Assembly (NCBI GenBank): GCA_014323965.1
Contig: JACONB010000159.1
Coordinates: 1-8,666, forward strand
Origin: Prochloron sp. SP5CPC1
GTDB taxonomy: Bacteria; Cyanobacteriota; Cyanobacteriia; Cyanobacteriales; Prochloraceae
Reading direction: 5' to 3'
Length of the DNA: 8,666 nt
The position numbers and the translations under genes were made by a program. The notes below the pieces were generated by a model. The model searched no databases. It was not told the origin of the DNA and saw only the letters and a list, made by a program, of their open reading frames with translations. Shown here in pieces: positions 1 through 6,118 of this stretch (position 1 is its first letter; the number at the start of each line of letters is the position of its first letter).

Positions 1-945
1 CACAGCAGCATCATGAAATTGATTGTAAGTATTGCCAGGTTTGACTGCTGCGATCGCCTTTAACTGGGCAGTCAAAACTAACTCGTAAATTATCTTTTGT
101 TCTGGGGTAAACTCACCGTTTACAGGAAAAGTCCTAGTAATATCCCCATTATAATCCCCGTAGCAACAACCAGCATCAATCAGCAGTAAATCCCCATCTT
201 GTATCAGGCGATTATTCTCAATATAATGGAGAATGCAAGAATTTGCTCCAGAGGCTACAATAGAAGGATAAGCTGGACCGATAGCCCCTTGGCGGCGAAA
301 GAAATATTCTATTTCTGCTTCCAATTGGTATTCATAAAGTCCCGGTTTTGCCAATGAGCGAACATGGTTATGAGCAGCAGCAGAAAGAGCGGTAGCTTTG
401 CGCACCATTTCCAGTTCTGCGGCACTTTTCACCTGGCGCATAGGGTGGAGAATCGGTCCTGGATCTTCAATAGCAATAGGTCCAGTGCCTCGTTTTTGAT
501 ATCCTGCCATTAAACGCTGCCAGTGGGAGATGATTTTCTCGTTGAAACTACTATCCCGTCCGCAGTGATAATAAATCCGATCCGCTTTCACCAGGTATTG
601 AGGCAGCTTTTCGTCCAATTCTCCAATAGGATAAGCTTCATCAACCCCATATCGCTCCTTAGCCCCTTCTACCCCAATACGATAACCGGTCCAGGTTTCT
701 TTTTTCGGATCTTTAGGTCGGAGGAAGAGGACAAAGCGGTGTTCTTCGTGATGAGGTGCTAAGACTGCCACTGCTTCCGGTTCCTGGAAACCAGTGAGAT
801 AGAAAAAATCGCTGTCCTGGCGATAGGCATATTCTACATCGTGATGCATAATAGCAGGGGTAGCGCTGCGAAAGATTGCGGTGCCATTGCCGATTTTGGC
901 CATGAATTTTTCTCGGCGATCGCGGTATTCTCTAGAATCTATCAT
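1..945 (-). CDS. pepP: Xaa-Pro aminopeptidase (aminopeptidase P, M24B family), C-terminus cut by window edge
   Basis: Translating the minus strand from the ATG at 945-943 gives 315 codons with no stop, continuing past the window edge. The first ~160 residues fit an aminopeptidase P N-terminal domain (DSDFFYLTGFQEPEAV at 44-59). The creatinase/M24 metallopeptidase fold follows, with LHPMRQVKSAAELEMVRKA (166-184), the conserved His240 in ILHYIENN, and the first two metal-ligand aspartates, Asp257 (IDAG) and Asp268 (GDITRTFP). The remaining His and two Glu ligands would lie in the missing part; family members are usually about 430-440 residues. The enzyme is a cytosolic dinuclear (Mn) peptidase that removes an N-terminal residue preceding proline, recycling peptides. 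A second ATG at codon 15 is possible, but the first fits the N-domain better. No clear Shine-Dalgarno is seen; the leader appears very short. It is divergent from hpnH. Confidence 0.93.
   Translation of the reverse strand, partial: MIDSREYRDRREKFMAKIGNGTAIFRSATPAIMHHDVEYAYRQDSDFFYLTGFQEPEAVAVLAPHHEEHRFVLFLRPKDPKKETWTGYRIGVEGAKERYGVDEAYPIGELDEKLPQYLVKADRIYYHCGRDSSFNEKIISHWQRLMAGYQKRGTGPIAIEDPGPILHPMRQVKSAAELEMVRKATALSAAAHNHVRSLAKPGLYEYQLEAEIEYFFRRQGAIGPAYPSIVASGANSCILHYIENNRLIQDGDLLLIDAGCCYGDYNGDITRTFPVNGEFTPEQKIIYELVLTAQLKAIAAVKPGNTYNQFHDAAV
50..57. repeat. HIP1 octamer GCGATCGC (also at 916-923 and 6442-6449)
   Basis: The palindrome GCGATCGC, highly overrepresented in many cyanobacterial genomes, occurs three times in this window, all inside coding sequence (twice in pepP, once in tig). 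Chance expectation for an 8-mer in 8.7 kb is well below one. It supports the cyanobacterial assignment. Confidence 0.8.
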
Positions 946-970
946 CTAATTCAACTAATGAGTTTGTATA

Positions 971-979
971 ATTATAACA
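971..979 (-). promoter_or_regulatory. Extended -10 promoter element for the aminopeptidase gene
   Basis: On the minus strand the sequence reads TGTTATAAT, a consensus TATAAT (976-971) with the TGN extension. No good -35 lies at 16-18 nt, as expected for an extended -10. Transcription would start near 964, giving a leader of about 20 nt before the ATG at 945. Predicted from sequence only. Confidence 0.5.
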
Positions 980-1012
980 GCCTAAGTTTTGAGTTATAAA
1001 TCAGTGTTAATA

Positions 1013-1043
1013 TTGATAAATATGGTCAAACATATTATATAAT
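1013..1043 (+). promoter_or_regulatory. Possible promoter for hpnH
   Basis: TTGATA (1013-1018) and TATAAT (1038-1043) are separated by 19 nt, slightly long for a sigma70-type promoter. A short palindrome, ATAGAT-GGT-ATCTAT (1042-1056), overlaps the -10 end and the expected start site and could be an operator. The leader to the hpnH ATG would be about 140 nt. Weak prediction in AT-rich DNA. Confidence 0.33.
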
Positions 1044-1115
1044 AGATGGTATCTATAGCAATCCTAAATAATGTATAACGATCTTCTCCCCCGTTAACAA
1101 GCTCTCCTCAAATTC

Positions 1116-1154
1116 TTCTCTCTGCGTTCTCTGCGCCTCTGTGGTTTATAAAAA
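1116..1154 (+). repeat. Degenerate CTCTGCG interspersed repeat
   Basis: The stretch contains three successive units on a 9-nt period, CTCTGCGTT / CTCTGCGCC / TCTGTGG, followed by TTTATAAAAA. From memory, strings of this kind recur between genes in many cyanobacterial genomes; I cannot count copies here. It lies between the putative hpnH promoter and the hpnH start, so it would be transcribed in the leader. The rest of the 946-1192 gap is AT-rich and holds only the promoter candidates. Confidence 0.5.
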
Positions 1155-1192
1155 ATGCAGTAATAAAAACCTAACAACTAACAACCCCAAAA

Positions 1193-2212
1193 ATGGCAAT
1201 ACAACTACAACAAGCCCTCGCAGTAGGCAAATATCTCCTCACCCAGCGCCTGCAGGGACGAAAAAAGTTCCCCCTCGTCTTAATGCTAGAACCCCTATTC
1301 CGCTGCAATCTGGCTTGTTCAGGATGCGGTAAAATCCAGCATCCGCCAGAAATACTTAAGCGCCACCTCACCCCAGAAGAGTGTTTTGCAGCGGTAGAGG
1401 AGTGTGGTGCTCCCGTTGTCTCTATTCCTGGAGGTGAACCTCTCCTCCACCCCCAAATCCATGAAATTGTCAAGGGTTTAGTGGAACGGAAAAAGTTCAT
1501 CTATCTCTGTACCAATGGTTTATTACTAGAAAAAACCTTAGACAAGTTCCAACCTTCCCCTTATCTCACCTTCAGTGTTCACTTGGATGGTTTGGAGCAA
1601 CAACACGATAAATGCGTCGATCGCCCCGGAGTATTCAAAAAGGCAGTCTCAGCGATTCGGGCAGCTAAAGCTAAGGGATTTCGTGTCACCACCAACACGA
1701 CTGTCTTTGAAGGAGCAGATCCGAAAGAAATGCAGTCCTTCTTCGATTTCCTGGACACCTTAGGTATTGACGGGATGATGATTTCCCCTGGTTACAGTTA
1801 TCAATGGGCACCGGATCAAGATCATTTTCTCCAGCGGGAACAAACTAAAGCCCTCTTCCGGGAAATTCTCAGCCCCTTTAAAAGAGGGCAAAAGAAATGG
1901 AATTTCAATCACAATCCCCTTTTTTTAGACTTTCTTATAGGAGAGAAAGATTACGACTGTACTCCTTGGGGTAGCCCTAGCTACAGCGTTTTGGGCTGGC
2001 AAAAGCCTTGCTACCTCCTCAATGAGGGTTACTATAGCAGCTTCCAAGAACTACTGGAACAAACGGACTGGAGTAAATATGGTCGCGCTAGTGGCAATCC
2101 CCAATGTGCCGATTGTATGGTACATTGCGGCTACGAACCTACAGCAGCTATGGACGCGATGCAGCCTGAAAACGTCGGGCGATCGGTTGGTGCATTATTA
2201 GGTATTGGGTAG
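1193..2212 (+). CDS. hpnH: HpnH-type radical SAM adenosyl-hopane synthase
   Basis: 339 residues, the usual length for HpnH. The radical SAM signature is Cys38-x3-Cys42-x2-Cys45 (CNLACSGC), binding the 4Fe-4S cluster that cleaves S-adenosylmethionine, followed by GGEP at 80-83 and the CTNGLLL strand at 106-112. The C-terminal region (roughly 250-320) matches the DUF3463-type extension, with Cys256, Cys273 and the cluster Cys305-x2-Cys308-x3-Cys312. HpnH adds a 5'-deoxyadenosyl group to diploptene to form adenosylhopane, the first step in making C35 bacteriohopanepolyols at the membrane. No other hopanoid gene (shc, hpnG) is visible, so the gene stands alone here. The ATG at 1193 follows an A-rich run without a clear Shine-Dalgarno. 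The family call is strong; substrate is inferred from the family. Confidence 0.93.
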   Translation: MAIQLQQALAVGKYLLTQRLQGRKKFPLVLMLEPLFRCNLACSGCGKIQHPPEILKRHLTPEECFAAVEECGAPVVSIPGGEPLLHPQIHEIVKGLVERKKFIYLCTNGLLLEKTLDKFQPSPYLTFSVHLDGLEQQHDKCVDRPGVFKKAVSAIRAAKAKGFRVTTNTTVFEGADPKEMQSFFDFLDTLGIDGMMISPGYSYQWAPDQDHFLQREQTKALFREILSPFKRGQKKWNFNHNPLFLDFLIGEKDYDCTPWGSPSYSVLGWQKPCYLLNEGYYSSFQELLEQTDWSKYGRASGNPQCADCMVHCGYEPTAAMDAMQPENVGRSVGALLGIG

Positions 2213-2227
2213 TTAATCTGTATCCGG

Positions 2228-2247
2228 GGTAGTATTTTTATACTACC
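2228..2247 (+). terminator. Hairpin downstream of hpnH, possible terminator
   Basis: A perfect 8-bp stem, GGTAGTAT (2228-2235) with ATACTACC (2240-2247), and a TTTT loop starts 15 nt after the hpnH stop. No U-tract follows, so factor-independent termination is uncertain. The hairpin could also protect the 3' end. Confidence 0.45.
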
Positions 2248-2333
2248 TAACCTTATAAGTCAGTTCACTTGAGAGAACCTGACAAAAATGCTTCCAGTTT
2301 TTTACGTGCAGTTGCAGGTTTTGGCAATTTTAT

Positions 2334-2435
2334 CCGCAGATGGACGCTGATTAACGCAGATACTGCTAGTATCGGTAGCTTTCCCGTTGGATCCATTATC
2401 CGCGTTTATCTGCGTTAATCCGTTCTTATCTGCGG
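2334..2435. repeat. Imperfect 29-nt inverted repeat (CGCAGATA-type)
   Basis: Arms at 2334-2362 and 2407-2435 match at 23 of 29 positions when one is reverse-complemented. The shared parts are CCGCAGAT at the outer end and GATTAACGCAGATA at the inner end; the mismatches sit in between. The central 44 nt (2363-2406) lack obvious coding sense. The motif resembles a degenerate CGCAGATAAACGC repeat I recall from cyanobacterial intergenic DNA. It lies between hpnH and the decayed hicA, in a 237-nt gap with no intact gene. Confidence 0.65.
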
Positions 2436-2449
2436 TCTAAGGTTGGAAT

Positions 2450-2604
2450 ATGAAGGTTAGGGATGTAATTAAAAGCTGGTATTTGGCTCGAATACGGGGC
2501 AGTCATCGGCAGTACAAACATTCCAGCAAATCAGGTTTAGTTACTGTACCTGGAAAGCACCAAAAACATTAAATAGTATCCTAAAACAGGCGGGTATTAA
2601 ATGA
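2450..2604 (+). pseudogene. hicA: HicA-type mRNA interferase toxin remnant
   Basis: The ATG at 2450 opens a frame reading MKVRDVIK, then WYLARIRGSHRQYKH and SGLVTVPGK, characteristic of the small double-stranded-RNA-binding-fold HicA toxin. The stretch of about six residues expected between VIK and WYL is reduced to a single Ser. After PGK the frame is lost: it stops at 2570-2572, while the expected C-terminus PKTLNSILKQAGIK continues in another frame from 2560 to a TGA at 2602-2604. A second deletion, not a multiple of three, therefore lies near 2558-2560. The probable catalytic His (GSHR) remains, but the fold should be crippled. The ancestral stop overlaps the hicB start (ATGA), the usual hicAB coupling. 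The 40-residue product is unlikely to be toxic; this is inference from family comparison from memory. Confidence 0.82.
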
Positions 2605-2807
2605 TAGAGTACCTCATTGTTATTGAGAAAACGGAAACTGGATATTCAGCTTACTCTCCAGACTTACCAGGTTGTGTTTCAACCGGAGTAACCCATGAAG
2701 ACGTTGAACAGAATATGCGCGAAGCCATAGAGTTTCATATCGAAGGGATGAAGTTAGAGGGGTTTGAGATTCCACAACCCACAACGTCATCAGCCTATGT
2801 GCTGTAA
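2601..2807 (+). CDS. hicB: HicB family antitoxin, slightly altered C-terminus
   Basis: 68 residues beginning MIEYLIVIEKTETGYSAYSPDLPGC, the partial RNase H-like fold of short HicB antitoxins. YSPDLPGC (18-25) and the helix EQNMREAIEFHIEGMKLEGFEIPQP (36-60) are typical. HicB normally binds and neutralises HicA and represses the operon. The last residues, SSAYVL, diverge from the usual acidic ending after AYV because a different sequence is joined there (see the adjoining RHH remnant). With hicA broken, this is an orphan antitoxin that may be neutral or may act against a HicA elsewhere. The start overlaps the ancestral hicA stop by 4 nt, and a partial Shine-Dalgarno-like AGGCGGG lies at 2588-2594. 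Confidence 0.85.
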   Translation: MIEYLIVIEKTETGYSAYSPDLPGCVSTGVTHEDVEQNMREAIEFHIEGMKLEGFEIPQPTTSSAYVL

Positions 2808-3019
2808 TTCCATCAAAGGGAAAAACACGTATCACCCTGTATTTAGACGATGAAATTTTAGCAAGTTTCCGAGAACGTGCTGAAGCTTCTGGTCTTGGTT
2901 ATCAGACATTAATTAATGAGGCTTTGAAGGCTCATCTCAAAAATCCATCTGAGCAACCACTAACCGAAAATGCTCTTCGTCTCGTTCTCCGGGAAGAGTT
3001 ATTACAGGGTAATGTCTAA
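2801..3019 (+). pseudogene. Ribbon-helix-helix antitoxin remnant (BrnA/CopG-like), no start codon
   Basis: A frame open from 2768 to a TAA at 3017-3019 encodes AVIPSKGKTRITLYLDDEIL followed by ASFRERAEASGLGYQTLINEAL and a C-terminal LTENALRLVLREELL. This is the pattern of BrnA-type or CopG-like RHH antitoxins: one beta strand, then two helices around a G-Y-Q-T-L-I-N motif. Upstream of the conserved part there is no ATG, GTG or TTG before the in-frame TGA at 2765-2767, and the usual acidic N-terminal segment is missing. The join to hicB lies around 2798-2803, so a deletion seems to have fused two antitoxin genes in different frames. A shift from hicB would create a HicB-RHH fusion, but no slippery site is seen. 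Probably untranslated. Family call moderate. Confidence 0.72.
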
Positions 3020-3062
3020 CCTTTGCCGCATCGTACTATCCTACACTGGTAACTGTTTGACA

Positions 3063-3929
3063 CTACATAGCCAAGAATTGTCGTACTCGAACCAAATAAT
3101 TTTCCTCATCTTCCAACATAGGAAAATGTCCAGTTCCTGCTATTTCAACATATTCTATGTTATCATTTAATGTCGCTGCTTGCAGTCCCATTGCTGCTGG
3201 TATAATCTTATCTTTTTCCCCAGAAATTAATAGAGTCAGTACTCTCAGTTTAGAAAATTCTTGGGGCATTCTTGTTACTTCTTGCTTATTTACTGAAGTA
3301 TAAATCGTACCCAAGGCAGCGTCATAGTCTGCTAATAAAAAATCTTCTAAAAAAGCGCGACGCAAATCTCTATCTATGGAACGATTCAGAAATCTCGCCA
3401 TAAATAACTGGTCTGCAAAAGGTACTTTTAAGAACCAATTGTAACGAAATTTGACTACATAACCACCAAACTTATGAAAAGCAGCAAAAGCTTTAGCATC
3501 GTATGTAAAAATGCCGCTGCAAGTAAGAATTGCCCTGGTTACTCTTTCCCCATAGCGGTTGAGAAACAAAGTTGCGATGGATGCTCCCATAGAATGAGCA
3601 TTGAGATAAACAACATCCAACCCTAAAGTATCCAACAAAACTGCTAAGTCTTTAGCATACTCATCTAACTCATAACTAAACTTGCTTTTCGTATTATTAA
3701 GTTTAGAGCGCCCGAACCCCCGCAAGTCGTAAAGCAAGCAATCAAAGCCATGGGATAGGGCCTCAGCAATCGGACGCCAATAACGGGCAGACCCTCCCCA
3801 ACCGTGAAGAAACACCATCACTGGTTTTTTATTATTTTGCTCTCCAGACCTGATCCACTCATAATAATGGGTCCAGCCGCGAACTTCGATGGTTTGTGAT
3901 TGTTTCTTTGTTGCCCTGTCATAAACCAT
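3063..3929 (-). CDS. Alpha/beta hydrolase
   Basis: 288 residues with a complete alpha/beta hydrolase core. The oxyanion region is HGWGG (42-46), the strand LLYDLRGFGRS is at 65-75, and the nucleophile elbow is A-H-S113-M-G. The acid is probably Asp240 in SGEKDKIIP, and the catalytic His268 is in GTGHFPMLE. The cap region (about 140-215) is helical and rich in aromatic residues (HKFGGYVVKFRYNWFLKVP), which suggests a hydrophobic substrate. No signal peptide is seen, so it is probably cytosolic. Substrate cannot be predicted; esterases, lipases and other hydrolases share this pattern. It starts 34 nt after clpX on the same strand and could be read through from that operon. No Shine-Dalgarno precedes the ATG at 3929. 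Its end faces the RHH remnant across 43 nt, with no evident terminator. Confidence 0.9.
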   Translation of the reverse strand: MVYDRATKKQSQTIEVRGWTHYYEWIRSGEQNNKKPVMVFLHGWGGSARYWRPIAEALSHGFDCLLYDLRGFGRSKLNNTKSKFSYELDEYAKDLAVLLDTLGLDVVYLNAHSMGASIATLFLNRYGERVTRAILTCSGIFTYDAKAFAAFHKFGGYVVKFRYNWFLKVPFADQLFMARFLNRSIDRDLRRAFLEDFLLADYDAALGTIYTSVNKQEVTRMPQEFSKLRVLTLLISGEKDKIIPAAMGLQAATLNDNIEYVEIAGTGHFPMLEDEENYLVRVRQFLAM

Positions 3930-3963
3930 GACGAATAACCAACGATGAATAACAAATAACCCA

Positions 3964-5127
3964 TCAAGCCGTGTCCCGTTTGGGTAGAGAAGAAGGATGG
4001 AGGATTAACTCAGCAGTAGAGCGCTTCTCTACCATTTCTCGCGTAATCGTGCAGCGGCGCACATCTTTGCGGGAAGGATAATCATACATGATATCCAGCA
4101 TGATTTCTTCCACAATCCCCCGCAGCGCTCTGGCGCCAGTTTTGCGGCGATAGGCTTCCTGGGCGATGGCTCGCACCGCATCTTTCTTAAACTCCAGTTG
4201 GACGTTATCCATCTTCAAAAGCTGTTGATACTGCTTCACCAGAGCATTGCGGGGTTTGGTCATAATTGACATCAGTGCTTCTGAGTCCAAAGGTTCCAGA
4301 GATGCCATTACCGGAATGCGCCCTACAAATTCCGGAATCATGCCAAACTTGACCAGATCATCGGGTTCCACCTGTTTGAGCAATTCTGCCGTCTGCCTTT
4401 CCTTCGACAGTCGCCAATCTCCCTCTCGGACAAAACCCATAGATTTTTTCCCCAACCGTTGCTCCACCACTTTTTCCAAACCCACAAAAGCGCCGCCGCA
4501 GACAAACATAATATTGCTCGTATCGATTTGGATGCAGTCTTGATAAGGGTGTTTTCTCCCTCCTTGAGGAGGTACATTGGCGATAGTTCCCTCCAACATT
4601 TTCAGCAAGGCTTGCTGTACCCCTTCACCACTTACATCCCTTGTAATGGAGCGGTTTTCGCTTTTGCGGGCAATCTTATCTATTTCATCAATGTAGATGA
4701 TGCCCCGTTGAGCTTCCTCCACATCCATATCCGCCACCTGTAGCAGTCGCAGGAGAATATTTTCTACATCTTCTCCTACGTAACCCGCTTCAGTAAGAGT
4801 TGTTGCATCCGCTACTGCAAAAGGAACTTCGAGAATTTTGGCGAGGGTTTGAGCTAATAAAGTCTTGCCGCTGCCAGTGGGTCCGATGAGCAGGATATTG
4901 GACTTTTGCAGTTGGACCGAATCATCTACCTCTTCTTCCCCATTCTGTACCTGGGGGCAACTAAGACGCTTGTAGTGGTTATATACTGCCACTGAGAGGA
5001 CTTTCTTTGCCTCCTGTTGACCGATAACATGGTCGTCCAAATACCTTTTCAGCTCTCGCGGCTTGGGAATTTTGCTCAAAGAGAGCCGCGCTACCCCGGC
5101 GCGCTGCTTTGGTTTGGATTTGTTCAT
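3964..5127 (-). CDS. clpX: ClpX AAA+ unfoldase module, separated from its zinc-binding domain by a frame change
   Basis: From the ATG at 5127-5125 (MNKSKPKQRAG) the frame encodes 387 residues of ClpX; it is also open from a TTG at 5154, nine codons upstream. Counting from that TTG it has Walker A GPTGSGKT (91-98), pore loop GYVG (125-128), Walker B IIYIDE (152-157), the RKH pore loop (200-202), Arg279 in EFVGRIPV and sensor-2 GARALR (340-345). KKSMGF (236-241) takes the place of the IGF loop that docks ClpP. ClpX unfolds substrates and threads them into ClpP. A normal gene would start at 5227, but the zinc-binding domain there is one nucleotide out of frame and lacks its second half. The product is therefore either an N-domain-less ClpX from an internal start with no clear Shine-Dalgarno, or the gene is broken or misassembled. 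clpP lies just upstream. Confidence 0.88.
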   Translation of the reverse strand: MNKSKPKQRAGVARLSLSKIPKPRELKRYLDDHVIGQQEAKKVLSVAVYNHYKRLSCPQVQNGEEEVDDSVQLQKSNILLIGPTGSGKTLLAQTLAKILEVPFAVADATTLTEAGYVGEDVENILLRLLQVADMDVEEAQRGIIYIDEIDKIARKSENRSITRDVSGEGVQQALLKMLEGTIANVPPQGGRKHPYQDCIQIDTSNIMFVCGGAFVGLEKVVEQRLGKKSMGFVREGDWRLSKERQTAELLKQVEPDDLVKFGMIPEFVGRIPVMASLEPLDSEALMSIMTKPRNALVKQYQQLLKMDNVQLEFKKDAVRAIAQEAYRRKTGARALRGIVEEIMLDIMYDYPSRKDVRRCTITREMVEKRSTAELILHPSSLPKRDTA

Positions 5128-5227
5128 CGCAGATGTAGACCCCAGGACCAGCAATCAATTTGCGCACCTGTTCCTGGGATTTGCCACAAAACGAACATTT
5201 TAGGTGGGAGTCGTATTTAGAAGCCAT
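4979..5227 (-). pseudogene. clpX: ClpX zinc-binding domain fragment (first half), out of frame with the AAA+ module
   Basis: From the ATG at 5227 the first 35 codons read MASKYDSHLKCSFCGKSQEQ and on to GPGVYICDE, the standard ClpX N-terminus with the first zinc Cys pair (Cys11-x2-Cys14). Normally a second Cys pair (ICDECxxxC), the LCNEILDEE helix and a linker follow. Here CDE runs directly into linker-end sequence in the wrong frame (codons QIQTKAARRG onward) and stops at 4979. The junction lies around 5119-5125. Comparison with typical ClpX length suggests loss of roughly 20-35 codons plus a frame change. A 12-nt gap separates this ATG from the clpP stop, so translation initiation here is probably normal. 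Confidence 0.85.
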
Positions 5228-5239
5228 ATTCGCCGTTTA

Positions 5240-5926
5240 CTAAAGTGCTGTTACAGAAGAGGTATCAGTACGGGAAATCACTCTGTCAATCAGACCATAT
5301 TCTTTTGCCTCAAGAGAAGACATGAAGAAGTCTCGCTCCGTATCTGCGGCAATTTTCTCCAAAGGTTGACCGGTGTGGTTCGCCAGTAATTCGTTCAGCC
5401 TTTGTTTGATGAAGAGAATTTCTTTCGCTTGAATCTCAATATCCACAGCTTGTCCTTGAGCGCCTCCTAAAGGCTGATGGATCATGATTCTAGAGGAAGG
5501 CAGAGCCATGCGCTTGCCTTTTGTACCCCCAGAGAGGAGAAATGCCCCCATGCTAGCAGCTAAACCATAACAGATGGTAACAACATCGGGATTAATCTGC
5601 TGGATGGTGTCGTAAATTGCCATCCCAGCGTAGACTGCTCCTCCTGGAGAATTAATATAAAGCTGAATGTCTTTTGACCTATCTTCAGCTTCCAGGAAAA
5701 GCAACTGGGCCACAATTGAGTCTGCCACTTCATCGGAAACGGGAGTGCCAAGAAAAATAATGCGCTCTCGCAGCAGTCGGGAATAGATATCAAATGCCCG
5801 TTCCCCTACACCGGACTGTTCTACCACCATCGGCACGACGTTATTAGTCACCCTGCTAGAGATAGAATAAAATTCGGGAGAACGGTAGCTCAGGACTGGG
5901 TAATCGGTGGATCTCGATTCAAGCAT
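5240..5926 (-). CDS. clpP: ATP-dependent Clp protease proteolytic subunit
   Basis: 228 residues from the ATG at 5926-5924; an in-frame TTG at 5944 would add six residues, but MLESRSTDYPVLS fits cyanobacterial ClpP starts better. Numbered from the ATG, the catalytic triad is Ser125 (AASMGAF), His150 (MIHQPLGG) and Asp199 (TERDFFM). Other hallmarks are SRLLRERIIFLG, LYINSPGG and the C-terminal EAKEYGLID. ClpP forms two stacked heptamers, a serine-protease chamber fed by ClpX. The complete triad argues for an active ClpP rather than the inactive ClpR of cyanobacteria. The N-terminal extension of about 30 residues ahead of VVPMVVEQ is usual in cyanobacterial ClpP2. It sits between tig and clpX on the same strand, 12 nt before the clpX start, so co-transcription with clpX is likely. 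Confidence 0.95.
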   Translation of the reverse strand: MLESRSTDYPVLSYRSPEFYSISSRVTNNVVPMVVEQSGVGERAFDIYSRLLRERIIFLGTPVSDEVADSIVAQLLFLEAEDRSKDIQLYINSPGGAVYAGMAIYDTIQQINPDVVTICYGLAASMGAFLLSGGTKGKRMALPSSRIMIHQPLGGAQGQAVDIEIQAKEILFIKQRLNELLANHTGQPLEKIAADTERDFFMSSLEAKEYGLIDRVISRTDTSSVTAL

Positions 5927-6028
5927 AGACCTAGATTTAGGCAAAAATGGGATATAGATGCTATTAACTCAATTGACTATCCACATTATGACGCAAGTCA
6001 TTACGAGACGGAAAATCACAATTGCGAA

Positions 6029-6097
6029 GCTTTGCGTTAGCTTTGCGTTAGCAGACGCCGAAGGCGTCTCGCGTAAGCGTCCCGCCCAAGGCGTCCC
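6029..6097. repeat. Composite palindromic repeat between tig and clpP
   Basis: A tandem of two identical 11-mers, GCTTTGCGTTA (6029-6039 and 6040-6050), is followed by a perfect 7-bp hairpin, AGACGCC-GAA-GGCGTCT (6053-6069). AAGGCGTC recurs at 6061-6068 and 6088-6095, and GCGTCCC at 6077-6083 and 6091-6097. It is GC-rich against its surroundings and lies about 50 nt after the tig stop. It looks like a REP-type mobile palindrome of the sort common in cyanobacteria and would form a stable hairpin in a tig-clpP transcript, possibly separating tig from clpP expression. The rest of 5945-6118 shows no gene. Confidence 0.7.
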
Positions 6098-6118
6098 AAC
6101 AAGCACCCCTTTTAGATT

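Noticed and set aside
523..762. Plus-strand open frame of 79 codons inside the aminopeptidase gene
   Set aside because: It lies opposite a well-conserved M24 peptidase frame; its protein looks like a reading-frame shadow.
1171..1500. Minus-strand open frame of 109 codons over the start of hpnH
   Set aside because: It is antisense to clear HpnH coding sequence with the radical SAM motif and has no recognisable domain.
2970..3170. Plus-strand open frame of 66 codons spanning the RHH remnant end and the hydrolase end
   Set aside because: It overlaps two better-supported frames and has no family features.
5119..5128. Programmed frameshift joining the ClpX zinc-binding domain to the AAA+ module
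   Set aside because: No slippery heptamer or stimulatory structure is visible at the junction, and a shift would still not restore the missing second Cys pair.
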